Counted from the stretch's first letter, positions 26,590 to 33,909 are shown. The stretch is DNA of 64,000 nt from Methylomonas paludis (GCF_018734325.1 NZ_CP073754.1:2294001-2358000); one strand, 5' to 3'. Notes: generated from the letters alone by a model not told the origin. Made by a program: numbers and translations.

Positions 26590-27405
26590 ATGTTCACCAA
26601 GTTTCATAATTGTAATGTATGGCTATTTCTGGCTTTTTGGCCATTGCTTATGTCCCATAGCCAAGCTGTGATTGCCAAACAGGAACTGCGTGTTTGTGCC
26701 GATCCTGATAATTTACCGTATTCCAATCGTAAACAAGAGGGTTTTGAAAACAAAATTGCTGCGCTTTTAGCCAAGGAATTGCACGCCAAACTGAGTTATA
26801 CCTGGCAGCGACAAAAAAATGGCTTTATTCGGCAAACCCTGGGGGCCAACCGATGTGATGTGGTAATGGGAGTCCCTTATGGTTATGAACGGGTGCTTTC
26901 TACCCAACCTTATTATTGGTCCGGCTATGTATTTGTCACGGCACGGAATCGTCATTTGTCTATCGCGTCTTTTGACGATCCGATACTGCGCCAGTTGAAA
27001 ATTGGGCTGCATGGTATCGGTAACGACGGCTCAAATTCCCCGCCGGCCAGTGCGCTTGCCGTGCGTGGTATTACCGAAAATATTGTTGGTTATTCCATGT
27101 GGGGCGATACCACGCAGAAAAACCCACAGGCACAAGTGATTGATGCAGTGGCTAAAGGTGATATTGATGTTGCGATTGTGTGGGGGCCAATTGCAGGTTA
27201 TTACGCCAAGAAATACGGCAATGACCTGGAGTTGACACTGGCACCACATGACCCAAAGCTGCCTGATATGCCATTTGATTATGAAATTGCTTTGGGTGTT
27301 AGAAAAACCGATCAAGCATTTGCGGAAAAATTGGAAAAAATACTGGAAAAGCAGCAAAGCCATATCCAAAACATACTTTCTACATACAACGTTCCGCTTA
27401 TTTAA
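26590..27405 (+). CDS. XoxJ/MxaJ-like periplasmic solute-binding protein
   Basis: The 271-residue protein has a signal peptide (LFLAFWPLLMSHSQAVIA) and a periplasmic binding fold: ELRVCADPDNLPYSNRKQEGFENKIA is the hallmark start of quinoprotein dehydrogenase-associated binding proteins (MxaJ/XoxJ). Other blocks are GANRCDVVMGVPYGYERVLSTQ and GDIDVAIVWGPIAGYYA. XoxJ is thought to help mature or activate XoxF. It begins 20 bp after the xoxF-like stop, so it was in the same operon and is probably cut off from the original promoter by the IS. The frame is intact. Confidence 0.87.
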   Translation: MFTKFHNCNVWLFLAFWPLLMSHSQAVIAKQELRVCADPDNLPYSNRKQEGFENKIAALLAKELHAKLSYTWQRQKNGFIRQTLGANRCDVVMGVPYGYERVLSTQPYYWSGYVFVTARNRHLSIASFDDPILRQLKIGLHGIGNDGSNSPPASALAVRGITENIVGYSMWGDTTQKNPQAQVIDAVAKGDIDVAIVWGPIAGYYAKKYGNDLELTLAPHDPKLPDMPFDYEIALGVRKTDQAFAEKLEKILEKQQSHIQNILSTYNVPLI

Positions 27406-27484
27406 GCTGTTAAGGAACCAGTTGTATCAGATATCAATACAGATTGAATGACCGCTCAAATTTAAAATTAAGAGGCAAATCATT

Positions 27485-28060
27485 ATGAGAGCTCTACCTA
27501 AATCTTTTAAACATGTGTTAGGGGCAATGACCCTAATATTGATGGTTAGTGCGGCAAATGCCGACCCAAAAATAATCAGTACCTATAAAGCCCGGAATTC
27601 TGCGGAAACCGAAGATGGTTCAGGTGGAAACACCGGCAGCTCCGGAAATACTGGAACTACCAGTAACAGTACTACTGCTACTGGTAGTGCTAACAAAGCT
27701 GCTACAACTTACACTATTCCCAGTAATTTCAATTTTAATTGCAGCACTAGAAATCCTAAGGCTGATGCGATCGAAAATGGCCGCAGAGCTTATGTACGAC
27801 TGAATTGTACCGTTTGCCACTCAAGCACCGGTCATGGCGGTACTATGGGGCCAAGTCTGGTTGACGCTGGTGGCGATGTGGCCGAAGCGGTCACCCAGGG
27901 TCAAGAAGGCGGTATGCCATCATTCAAAAAATATTTATGCCCTAATGATATTGCCGATCTTACCGCTTATATTAATACACTGGGCTCCAAAGCTTCGCCG
28001 GACTTCACGGACTGGTGGGTCACCAACCCTCCGGCCCCTTTTGTGGACAGCGCCCCTTAG
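27485..28060 (+). CDS. Monoheme cytochrome c, XoxG-like
   Basis: The 191-residue secreted protein has a signal peptide ending near SAANA, a low-complexity Gly/Ser/Thr linker, and a class I cytochrome c domain with heme site CTVCHSSTGHGG and a likely distal Met in EGGMPSFKKYLC. XoxG-type cytochromes accept electrons from XoxF. Position after the xoxF- and xoxJ-like genes supports that role. GAGGCAA precedes the ATG. The unusual Gly/Ser/Thr spacer may make it flexible or membrane-distal (inference). Confidence 0.8.
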   Translation: MRALPKSFKHVLGAMTLILMVSAANADPKIISTYKARNSAETEDGSGGNTGSSGNTGTTSNSTTATGSANKAATTYTIPSNFNFNCSTRNPKADAIENGRRAYVRLNCTVCHSSTGHGGTMGPSLVDAGGDVAEAVTQGQEGGMPSFKKYLCPNDIADLTAYINTLGSKASPDFTDWWVTNPPAPFVDSAP

Positions 28061-28129
28061 TAGCCGGTTAATAACCGACTGTTTGGCGCTTTCAGCAAAT
28101 CTTTTAAATCTGTTTTTGAGGAAATATTT

Positions 28130-28204
28130 ATGAATTGGGAAACACCTAGCTTTACCGATCTGCGTTTTGGTTTTGAAGTAACCATGTATATCTATAACCG
28201 TTAA
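28130..28204 (+). CDS. pqqA: PqqA, precursor peptide of the cofactor PQQ (24 residues)
   Basis: The peptide begins MNWETPSFTDLRFGFEVTMY and ends IYNR. The conserved Glu16 and Tyr20 (FEVTMY) are the residues that are cross-linked by PqqE to form PQQ. GAGGAAAT lies at normal distance before the ATG. It is 69 bp after the cytochrome gene, and no pqqB-E follow, so it is an extra or orphan pqqA linked to the dehydrogenase cluster. A hairpin follows immediately. Confidence 0.93.
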   Translation: MNWETPSFTDLRFGFEVTMYIYNR

Positions 28205-28212
28205 CGCTAAAT

Positions 28213-28480
28213 TTAGAACGGGGTTATGTTGAGAGACTGCCCCGTTTTGGCAATTTTAAGGCGCTCGGCTTTAAAGACTTCCAGTAGCTCGACCGCAACT
28301 TTTTTATTGGATCAGTTTCTTTTTTGTTCAACTCAGGTTTATGCAACAGATCAAACAGCACCAGGGTTTCCTGGGTTAACTGCTCGCGCATAACGCGAGT
28401 TTCTTCTTCAATATCGCCTATCAACTTGATCAAGGCGAGAATGATTTCAAGGTTTGTGTACTTGTTTCCAACAAAAACAC
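28213..28480 (-). pseudogene. Relic of type I restriction subunit HsdR (C-terminus)
   Basis: Leftward, two frames together read LEIILALIKLIGDIEEETRV, then REQLTQETLVLFDLLHKPEL, and after a single-base shift IKKVAVELLEVFKAERLK. This is the order and style of the HsdR C-terminal helical region (LSEEELAIFDLL..KP.., VKKVAKELLE). No start codon or upstream motor domain remains. It is therefore a frameshifted remnant. Relation to the hsdM stub at 37.8 kb is possible but unproven. Confidence 0.55.
28217..28248 (+). terminator. Hairpin after pqqA
   Basis: AACGGGG at 28217-28223 pairs with CCCCGTT at 28240-28246, followed by TT. It is well placed to end the xox-pqqA transcript, although the T run is short and the sequence overlaps the hsdR relic read from the other strand. 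Confidence 0.5.
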
Positions 28481-28607
28481 AACGATGATGCTTTCTTAAC
28501 TGATTTAATCGAAAAAATACCTGCCACTTTCAAAAGTACGGCTGAAGTTTATGCATTTTTCCCGGCGGAGCACGATGTGCGAGACAACAAAGAATCGTTA
28601 CCGACGG

Positions 28608-29375
28608 TTAATGCGCCGCCTCAATCAAGCGATTGAATTGAATGAAAAATTCGTTATAACCGCCATTAGCTTCGGCAAAGCGTAACGGTTTGACCCTGTC
28701 CACCAAGACCTCGATTATTGCCGGATTTTCTTCCAGCAACTCCAATGTTTCCGATATGAAATCATGCAAAGGCATGGCCATCGGGTCGCTTGCCTGTTGC
28801 GCACCCATCAATTCCGTCTGCACGTAAGGAGGTGCTATTTCAATCACTTGCACTGGAGTCTCTCTGAGTTGGTAACGCAGCGATTGGGTATAGGAATGAA
28901 TAGCTGCTTTGGTTGCACAATAAGTCGGCGTCATGGCCAGCGGCAAAAACGCCAGTCCAGAGGTAACATTGATAATGGCCGGATTTTCTTTGCTTTGTAA
29001 ATGGGGTAACAATGCGGCGCTTAGCCGGATCGGCCCAAGCAAGTTGGTGGCAATGGTATTCTCGGCCACATTAAGATCCACTTCGGATGCCAGTAAATTT
29101 TCAGGCTCCATAATCCCGGCATTGTTAACCAGTACATTCACATCTGGATACTGATCTAAAAGCTGTACGGTAAATTGGCTAATGGCTGCTGAGTCAGTCA
29201 CATCCAGCGTCAGATAACTGATTCCGGGATTAGCCCTTACCGTTTCCTCCAGTAAGGCTAGCCGCCGCCCAGTAATGATGACTTTATTGCCTCTGTGGTG
29301 AAAAGCTTCAGCCAGCCCTCGGCCAATACCACTCCCGCCTCCGGTAATTAAAATCGTATTGCCGGTTAATTTCAT
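28608..29375 (-). CDS. Short-chain dehydrogenase/reductase (DltE-like)
   Basis: The 255-residue SDR has the cofactor loop TGGGSGIGRGLAEAF near its start, an NNAG motif (NVLVNNAGIMEP), and the catalytic Ser, Tyr and Lys in the NVTSGLAFLP and PTYCATKAAIHSY blocks. I chose the ATG at 29373-29375 because GGAGA lies upstream. Substrate is unknown; the family includes DltE-like short-chain reductases that act on small molecules. It is the last gene before the island zone. Confidence 0.9.
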   Translation of the reverse strand: MKLTGNTILITGGGSGIGRGLAEAFHHRGNKVIITGRRLALLEETVRANPGISYLTLDVTDSAAISQFTVQLLDQYPDVNVLVNNAGIMEPENLLASEVDLNVAENTIATNLLGPIRLSAALLPHLQSKENPAIINVTSGLAFLPLAMTPTYCATKAAIHSYTQSLRYQLRETPVQVIEIAPPYVQTELMGAQQASDPMAMPLHDFISETLELLEENPAIIEVLVDRVKPLRFAEANGGYNEFFIQFNRLIEAAH

Positions 29376-29597
29376 AATGCTCTCCAAATTCAGATATTAA
29401 TGAGATACGACCATAAAAACCATAGTTTCAGTGGTAATAAAATTGATGAATTCAACGCTTGAATGTCAGTAGTTTGGATGATTTTATTGCCAGAGCAGCT
29501 TTTTAAACCAACAAAAGGGCTTAATTTATGTTGATTACCTTTAAGCACACATAATGCATTATGATGCAATTTTAAAAAAAATTCAGCATACTGAGAT

Positions 29598-29618
29598 AAA
29601 AAACCCTGTAAAAACAGG
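29598..29618 (-). terminator. Intrinsic terminator, leftward
   Basis: On the minus strand, stem CCTGT / ACAGG with a short loop is followed by GTTTTTT. It faces transcription coming from the island side and lies between the island zone and the SDR gene. Confidence 0.5.
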
Positions 29619-29712
29619 CTGTAATATTTATACGACCAGCCTCATTTTGTTATACTAGGACTTGAATTAGCCACATAACATATTGATTAAATGACATTAC
29701 TTTAAGTTGGCA

Positions 29713-29729
29713 CGATGGCCGGATTTGAA
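29713..29729. repeat. tRNA-Leu 3'-end fragment, att-like scar 1
   Basis: CGATGGCCGGATTTGAA is identical to part of the 3' end of tRNA-Leu(GAG) at 49.3 kb. Its right flank, down to about 29800 (TTTAAAAGTTGTAACAATAA then TTGGCATAAATTTGG), is similar to the right flank of the copy at 33.49 kb. It marks the left end of a small decayed island. Confidence 0.7.
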
Positions 29730-29911
29730 ATGGTTGTAATATTTTGATATTTAATGGCTTATTTTCTGATGTTTAAAAGTTGTAACAATAATTGGCATAA
29801 ATTTGGTTACTCATGACAACACTGGTCTATGCCGACAGAAACCTAAAACCATTACAGCCTTCCTCTCAAATGTATTAATATCTAATACAATCATCAAATG
29901 AGGACAGCGTT

Positions 29912-30157
29912 ATGCCAAGAAATACCTCGGTCACACTGGGCGAGCATTTTGATCGATTCGTCTCTGACAAAATCAAAGAAGGCCGCTTTCAATCTGTCAG
30001 TGAAATTGTGCGAGCCGGCTTGAGGAAGCTTGAAGAGGATGATACCAAATTACGAGCATAAAGAATGCAGCTACAAGCCGGTGAAGATAGCCCAATTGTA
30101 AGCAAGTTTGACGGCGAGGAATTTATTGCCGCAATGCATAAAAAATACATTAAATGA
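29912..30157 (+). pseudogene. ParD-type antitoxin gene with premature stop
   Basis: The frame begins MPRNTSVTLGEHFDRFVSDK, a ribbon-helix-helix ParD start, and continues SVSEIVRAGLRKLEE. A TAA interrupts codon 50 (30059-30061), but the same frame continues for 31 more residues (RMQLQAGEDSP...) to TGA at 30155-30157, giving the full expected length of 81. A single T-to-A change from TTA (Leu) would explain the stop. The first 49 residues could still bind DNA but would lack the toxin-binding tail. Confidence 0.75.
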
Positions 30158-30295
30158 CTGCGCCGTACAGGATTCGCCAATATGCGACCAACGATCTGGA
30201 GCAAATCTGGATACCATTGCTTCCCAGAAGGGAAACACTTAATTTTCTATACCATAGCAGAAAATAGTATTGTTACTATTGGCGTACCTCACTAA
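30154..30295 (+). pseudogene. ParE-type toxin remnant
   Basis: An ATGA overlap with parD starts MTAPYRIRQYATNDLEQIW, the ParE N-terminus. The middle is missing. After a deletion and frame change, the C-terminal part GKHLIFYTIAENSIVTIGV is readable up to TAA at 30293-30295. The toxin is dead. Confidence 0.7.
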
Positions 30296-30422
30296 AGCAT
30301 GGACAGCACCAGTTATTTTGAACAAAATACGGACAACTGATTACCAATCTATCCATCAAGCAAAGCCATCCATCTCTTAAGCCTTCAGTAAAACCAAAAA
30401 CAGAATAATCAAATTTTGTGCG

Positions 30423-30447
30423 TATAATACCTAGACAGTCTAGACAG
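30423..30447 (+). promoter_or_regulatory. Promoter -10 and operator-like repeats before phd-PIN
   Basis: A consensus -10 TATAAT (30423-30428) is followed by CTAGACAGTCTAGACAG (30431-30447), a tandem repeat of CTAGACAG with an internal palindrome TCTAGA, just before the antitoxin start at 30463. This looks like a site for autorepression by the antitoxin complex. The -35 box is not clear. Confidence 0.55.
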
Positions 30448-30462
30448 ATATGGGAGAAAATT

Positions 30463-30708
30463 ATGCATTGGCAATTACAAGAAGCAAAAAACAAGCTGAG
30501 CCAGGTCATCCACGAGGCACAAACCACAGGTCCACAGACCATAACCGTACGCGGAAAAGAGACCGCAGTTGTAATTTCGGCTGCAGACTATCAAAAATTG
30601 ACAGATAAAAAAGACTCATTACTCAAATTCTTCCAGGAATCACCCTTGACTGATGTAGAGCTTGATTTGACGCGATCCAAGGAGAGTGGCAGAGATATCG
30701 AGCTATGA
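30463..30708 (+). CDS. Phd/YefM-family antitoxin
   Basis: The 81-residue protein begins MHWQLQEAKNKLSQVIHEAQ, followed by a GPQTITVRGKETAVVISAAD hairpin typical of Phd/YefM antitoxins; the C-terminal part is charged and probably binds the toxin. I start it at the ATG at 30463, preceded by GGGAGAAAA. It overlaps the toxin gene by four bases (ATGA), so the two are co-translated. It appears intact. Confidence 0.9.
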   Translation: MHWQLQEAKNKLSQVIHEAQTTGPQTITVRGKETAVVISAADYQKLTDKKDSLLKFFQESPLTDVELDLTRSKESGRDIEL

Positions 30709-31124
30709 ATTACCTTTTGGATACCTGTGTCTTATCCGAATTAATAAAACCACAGCCCAACCAGAATGTCGCCACCTGGATTGAAAAAATTCAGGAGTGC
30801 CATTTGTACATCAGCGCTCTGACTATGGGCGAAATTCAAAAGGGAATCTCTAGACTGGAGAATTCAAAAAAGAAACAATCACTCCAAATTTGGCTGGAAC
30901 AAGATTTGGCCGCCCGATTTTCGGGCAGAATCTTGTCTGTAGATGCTGAAATCTCACTTGAATGGGGAAACATGCAAGGACAAGCGATTCGCTCAGGAAC
31001 GACATTACCAGTCATAGATAGCCTGATCGCAGCAACCGCAAAATGTCATAACTTGACGCTTGTAACAAGAAATTTGGAAGACTTCAAAAATCTGCCGATC
31101 AATTTGAATAATCCATGGCTATAA
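30705..31124 (+). CDS. PIN-domain toxin (VapC/FitB-like)
   Basis: The 139-residue protein has the PIN acidic residues: Asp in MNYLLDTCVLSELIKP, Glu in SALTMGEIQKGI, Asp in PVIDSLIAATA, and the final Asp/Asn region LVTRNLEDF. VapC/FitB nucleases cut specific tRNAs or rRNA until blocked by the antitoxin. It forms an intact module with the overlapping Phd-type antitoxin and is the only complete gene pair left in this island remnant. Confidence 0.92.
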   Translation: MNYLLDTCVLSELIKPQPNQNVATWIEKIQECHLYISALTMGEIQKGISRLENSKKKQSLQIWLEQDLAARFSGRILSVDAEISLEWGNMQGQAIRSGTTLPVIDSLIAATAKCHNLTLVTRNLEDFKNLPINLNNPWL

Positions 31125-31168
31125 GCTCTACAGAACATATTTTTTGCATGAATGCATGCTAAAACGTG

Positions 31169-31297
31169 TTACGTCCCTTTTCCTTGAGCCGTTGGGCTTA
31201 ACCAACAGATAAAGGCCGTCCCAGCATTCAGGTGTTTATCTTTCGCTTCCGGCTTCGCCTTGCGTAAGCCTGCATCGTTAAGTAGATGTTTTGCCAT
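31169..31297 (-). pseudogene. Remnant of a P4-type integrase, N-terminus
   Basis: Leftward from ATG at 31295-31297 the frame reads MAKHLLNDAGLRKAKPEAKD, the DUF4102 start of tyrosine integrases. After a one-base shift the reading LYLLVKPNGSRKR continues the expected pattern (compare LYLLVKVNGSKWW of the intact integrase at 49.0 kb). Everything after about 45 residues is lost. Its place next to the att-like scar at 31.5 kb matches the intact integrase next to tRNA-Leu. Confidence 0.75.
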
Positions 31298-31371
31298 GCA
31301 GAATCCCTCGATTTATAGTAACTGAGCAGTACAAATGCAGTAACCTTTTTATCACTGGCATGGCATTACTG

Positions 31372-31518
31372 TAAAACTTACTGCAAAATTTGCCGAGTGT
31401 TGCTGCATTTCCTTGTACTTCTCTGGACAACAAAAAACCCGCCAAGCCTTACAGCTTACGGGTTTCTGGAGTTATTCGGCTTGCTTAGAACCTTGAATTG
31501 GTACCGATGGCCGGATTT
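31372..31518. repeat. Island right-end repeat with terminator and tRNA-Leu 3' scar 2
   Basis: About 147 bp that resemble 33353-33505 closely and 49170-49313 more loosely. It contains a terminator (31431-31465; AAAAAACCCGCCAAGCC paired with GCTTACGGGTTT, read leftward) and then TGGTACCGATGGCCGGATTT, the tRNA-Leu 3' end with CCA. It marks the right end of the first small island remnant. Confidence 0.75.
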
Positions 31519-31719
31519 TAACAATCTTTTACTTTCATATAGTTATATAAGTATTGATGCAATTCTGATGCAATTAAAAAAATCATCATGCTGCATTTTT
31601 GACATGAACGACAGCAATTATTTGACTGCCAACACTCAGCATTATTTATCGAGCCGGTTCAATTCCTAAAGACGTTCTTGAATAGCATCCTAAGATCTAC
31701 GCTTAGGAATAGTGCAATT

Positions 31720-31763
31720 AGATTGACAAGGTAAGATTTTTTCCTTACATTATCAATCTACAG
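31720..31763 (+). promoter_or_regulatory. prlF promoter overlapped by a palindromic operator
   Basis: TTGACA (31723-31728), a 17-bp spacer and TACATT (31746-31751) form a good sigma-70 promoter. The arms AGATTGACAAGGTAAG and, as complement, AGATTGATAATGTAAG match at 13 of 16 positions and cover both promoter boxes. This fits autorepression by a PrlF-YhaV complex. Confidence 0.7.
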
Positions 31764-31780
31764 TTTATGGAAACACAAAG

Positions 31781-32101
31781 ATGCCGCACATTCATGAAAC
31801 CGCTACCGTCACATCAAAAGGCCAGATCACCCTGCCCAAACCTATCCGCCAGGCATTAGGTATTTCAGTCGGCGAAAGGATTGCCTTTGATTTGAGAGGA
31901 ACAGAGGTCATCGTAAGCAAGGCAGAAGAATCCGAACATGTAGACCCTGCCATCGTGGCTTTTTTATCCTTGCTGGAGCAAGACATTCAATCAGGAAGCC
32001 ACCTAAGCTCTCTGCCGGATGATTTAAAATTAGCGATGCTTAATCATCAAGATCACAGTATCGATCTTGATGAGGAAATTTTGGGCGATGTCGAACTATA
32101 A
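31781..32101 (+). CDS. prlF: PrlF (SohA/HtaR-type) antitoxin, AbrB fold
   Basis: The 106-residue protein has a swapped-hairpin AbrB domain (ATVTSKGQITLPKPIRQALG, GERIAFDLRGTEVIVSKAEE) and an acidic C-terminal half (SIDLDEEILGDVEL) likely to bind the toxin. Its stop overlaps the yhaV start by one base. The promoter upstream has a palindromic operator. The frame is intact. Confidence 0.9.
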   Translation: MPHIHETATVTSKGQITLPKPIRQALGISVGERIAFDLRGTEVIVSKAEESEHVDPAIVAFLSLLEQDIQSGSHLSSLPDDLKLAMLNHQDHSIDLDEEILGDVEL

Positions 32102-32553
32102 TGCAGAAACAGGGATGGACACTGCTCTTTCACGCCTGTTTGATCGAGCAACTACAAAAACTGAATGCTGCCGCTAATCGGGCTATCGAATCTGATCCTG
32201 AAGGTTTTGAAAGTAATGCCAACGTCAAGCTGTTACGAGCTTTAAGCCAGCTTATTTTAGAAACCATACCCAGCGACCCGGCGCGGGAGGAATATCGCCA
32301 AGGGAATACAATGGGCGCCAATTACCGCCATTGGCGGCGCGCAAAAATCGGTCGGCGATTCAGATTGTTTTTTCGGTATGACTCTAAAGCAAAATTGATT
32401 ATTTATGCCTGGGTTAATGATGAACAAACCCTGCGCTCAGCCGGCAGCAAGACCGATCCCTATACTGTGTTTCAAAAAATGCTGGAACGGGGCAATCCTC
32501 CGAATGATTGGAAAAATTTGGTTGCGGCATGTCAGGAAGATTTTTTAGATTAA
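32101..32553 (+). CDS. yhaV: YhaV-type ribonuclease toxin
   Basis: The 150-residue toxin has the YhaV features: N-terminal GWTLLFHACLIEQLQKLNAA, a GANYRHWRRAKIGRRFRLFF block and FRYDSKAKLIIYAWVNDEQT, ending in a NPPNDWKNL helix. YhaV is a RelE-like ribosome-dependent RNase, neutralised by PrlF. The pair is intact and is the only complete cargo of the second island remnant. Confidence 0.92.
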   Translation: MQKQGWTLLFHACLIEQLQKLNAAANRAIESDPEGFESNANVKLLRALSQLILETIPSDPAREEYRQGNTMGANYRHWRRAKIGRRFRLFFRYDSKAKLIIYAWVNDEQTLRSAGSKTDPYTVFQKMLERGNPPNDWKNLVAACQEDFLD

Positions 32554-32687
32554 TTGAACGATTAACTTAATAACTAGATCAAAAAATGACTTTAAGGCCC
32601 ACTGATGGAGAACATATAGCTAGAATTGGATACGAAGCACAAGATATGAAAAATCGCCACCCAATCAAAATTGCCTACATAAACAGG

Positions 32688-33346
32688 GTAGAGTAAGGAA
32701 CAGGCTTACGCCTGCCCCTCCTCATCAAACCGTGCTTGCGCTATTAACGCACACGGCTTTCCGATGCTCTTGATACCGAGGGATGCGCTGAGTTCCAACC
32801 TGCAACTGTCGGAACTTTATATAGCCCGTATTGCTCGTAAAGATCGCGGCGTGGAAATCGGATTAAAGCCGCTTTCCTGTTTTTGACCTTGTAGCGTTTC
32901 AGCAAGTGGGTTCGCAGTCGGTCTTCCGCATGTTGCCTAGCCTTACCCATTATTTGACTTGAATTGCGGTAATGGAAGTAATTCGCCCACCCTCTCAGGC
33001 TACGGTTCATTCTTCCCACCACATCCTCCAGTGGGATAGCGGTTAGATTCCTGGCTGTCAGCTCCGTTAATCTCGCCTTGATTTTCTTTAGCGATTTATC
33101 TGCCGGTCTGACATTCGGATACGGTTTTCCGGTGCGTGCCCCTTGACTCATCTGAATCGTAAAACCTAGGAAGTTGAAGCTGGCTTGCTTGGCGTCCACC
33201 CTATGGGTCTTGGTCTCATTGAGGCTGAGACCCAGTCGTTCCAGTACGTGGCGCACTACTTTTAACGGCTCCTCTACATCCTGTTTACACAAGACGACAA
33301 AATCAAAGGAGGCACATCCCCTACAGTCACCTTTTACCCCTAGCAT
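32688..33346 (-). mobile_element. 3' part of a group II intron (5'-truncated)
   Basis: Leftward, after the maturase frame, the sequence holds a domain V-like hairpin (AGCCGTGTGCGTTAATAGCG and its GCACGGTT partner) and a domain VI-like GAGGAGGGGCAGGC...GCCTGTTCCTTACTCTAC end at about 32688. The 5' part, with intron domains I-IV and the catalytic reverse transcriptase core, is missing; the truncation lies beside the repeat that starts near 33353. Confidence 0.75.
32744..33346 (-). pseudogene. ltrA: Group II intron reverse transcriptase/maturase, C-terminal fragment
   Basis: The 200-codon frame starts inside the reverse transcriptase: SFDFVVLCK stands where an intact enzyme has YADDFVVLCK, so the catalytic DD pair is lost or altered. 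What follows is typical: LGLSLNETKTHRV, FNFLGFTIQM, then the maturase X domain (GRMNRSLRGWANYFHYRNSS) and the C-terminal RFPRRDLYEQYGLYKVP. Full-length proteins have over 400 residues. It cannot be a working reverse transcriptase. Confidence 0.85.
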
Positions 33347-33352
33347 GCGCTT

Positions 33353-33505
33353 ACTCTAAAACTTACAGCAAAACTTGTCGAGTGTTACCGCATTTCCTGG
33401 TATTACCCCAAACAACAAAAAACCCGCCAAGCCTTACAGCTTACGGGTTTCTGGACTTATTCGGCTTGCTTAGAACCTTGAATTGGTACGATGGCCGGAT
33501 TTGAA
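33353..33505. repeat. Island junction repeat with terminator and tRNA-Leu 3' scar 3
   Basis: This copy has both flanks: a left flank nearly identical to 31372-31518, including a leftward terminator (33415-33450), the tRNA 3' end with one base missing (TGGTACGATGGCCGGATTTG, 33484-33503), and a right flank similar to that of the 29.71-kb copy down to about 33580. It is the junction between the second remnant and the large island. Confidence 0.75.
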
Positions 33506-33559
33506 TTGACTGTAGTAATATGATTTTTATGGTCTTATTTTTTGAAGTTTAAAAGTTGT

Positions 33560-33746
33560 AACGATAATCGGCATAAATTTGGGTTTTGCCTCACTTTGTC
33601 CAAGCAGTTCCATCCGGGTGATCTGACTAATGCCGGTTTTTTCAATAACCAGCTCTGCTTGTTCAGCAAGCTCAATCGCGGCATCATGTCCTTTTATGTA
33701 AACCAATAACCATATTGGTGTCTAGAAGGTATTTAATCCCACTCAT
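33560..33746 (-). pseudogene. PIN-domain toxin remnant (VapC type), frameshifted and truncated
   Basis: From ATG at 33744-33746 the frame reads MSGIKYLLDTNMVIG and stops early; a one-base shift restores GHDAAIELAEQAELVIEKTG then SQITRMELLGQ, the expected PIN sequence. It runs out at the island-end repeat near 33.56 kb. The toxin is inactive. Confidence 0.7.
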
Positions 33747-33909
33747 TGCGCATTTCCTGTTGAATAAGCAACGGGTCACCATTCAAATTAGGCGAGGATC
33801 TAAGCACCCCGACAAATTGTTTCCAATCCTTTACAGACTCTGTAATGCCTTGAGGCTTCCTGGGCTTGGAAATTTTCAATATGAATAAATGTTCGTTTTC
33901 AGCTGACAC
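33733..33909 (-). CDS. Small antitoxin-like protein (58 residues) paired with the broken PIN gene
   Basis: A GTG at 33907-33909, with AGGAG upstream inside the AlbA_2 gene end, opens a 58-codon frame (MSAENEHLFILKISKPRKPQ ... QQEMRNEWD) that overlaps the PIN gene start. Size, position and overlap fit an antitoxin whose toxin has decayed. The sequence resembles the short uncharacterised antitoxins of VapC pairs, but I cannot name the family. Confidence 0.55.
   Translation of the reverse strand: MSAENEHLFILKISKPRKPQGITESVKDWKQFVGVLRSSPNLNGDPLLIQQEMRNEWD

Noticed and set aside
31397-31669. 90-codon plus-strand frame across the 31.4-31.7 kb repeat
   Set aside because: It crosses the terminator and tRNA scar and has no recognisable protein features.
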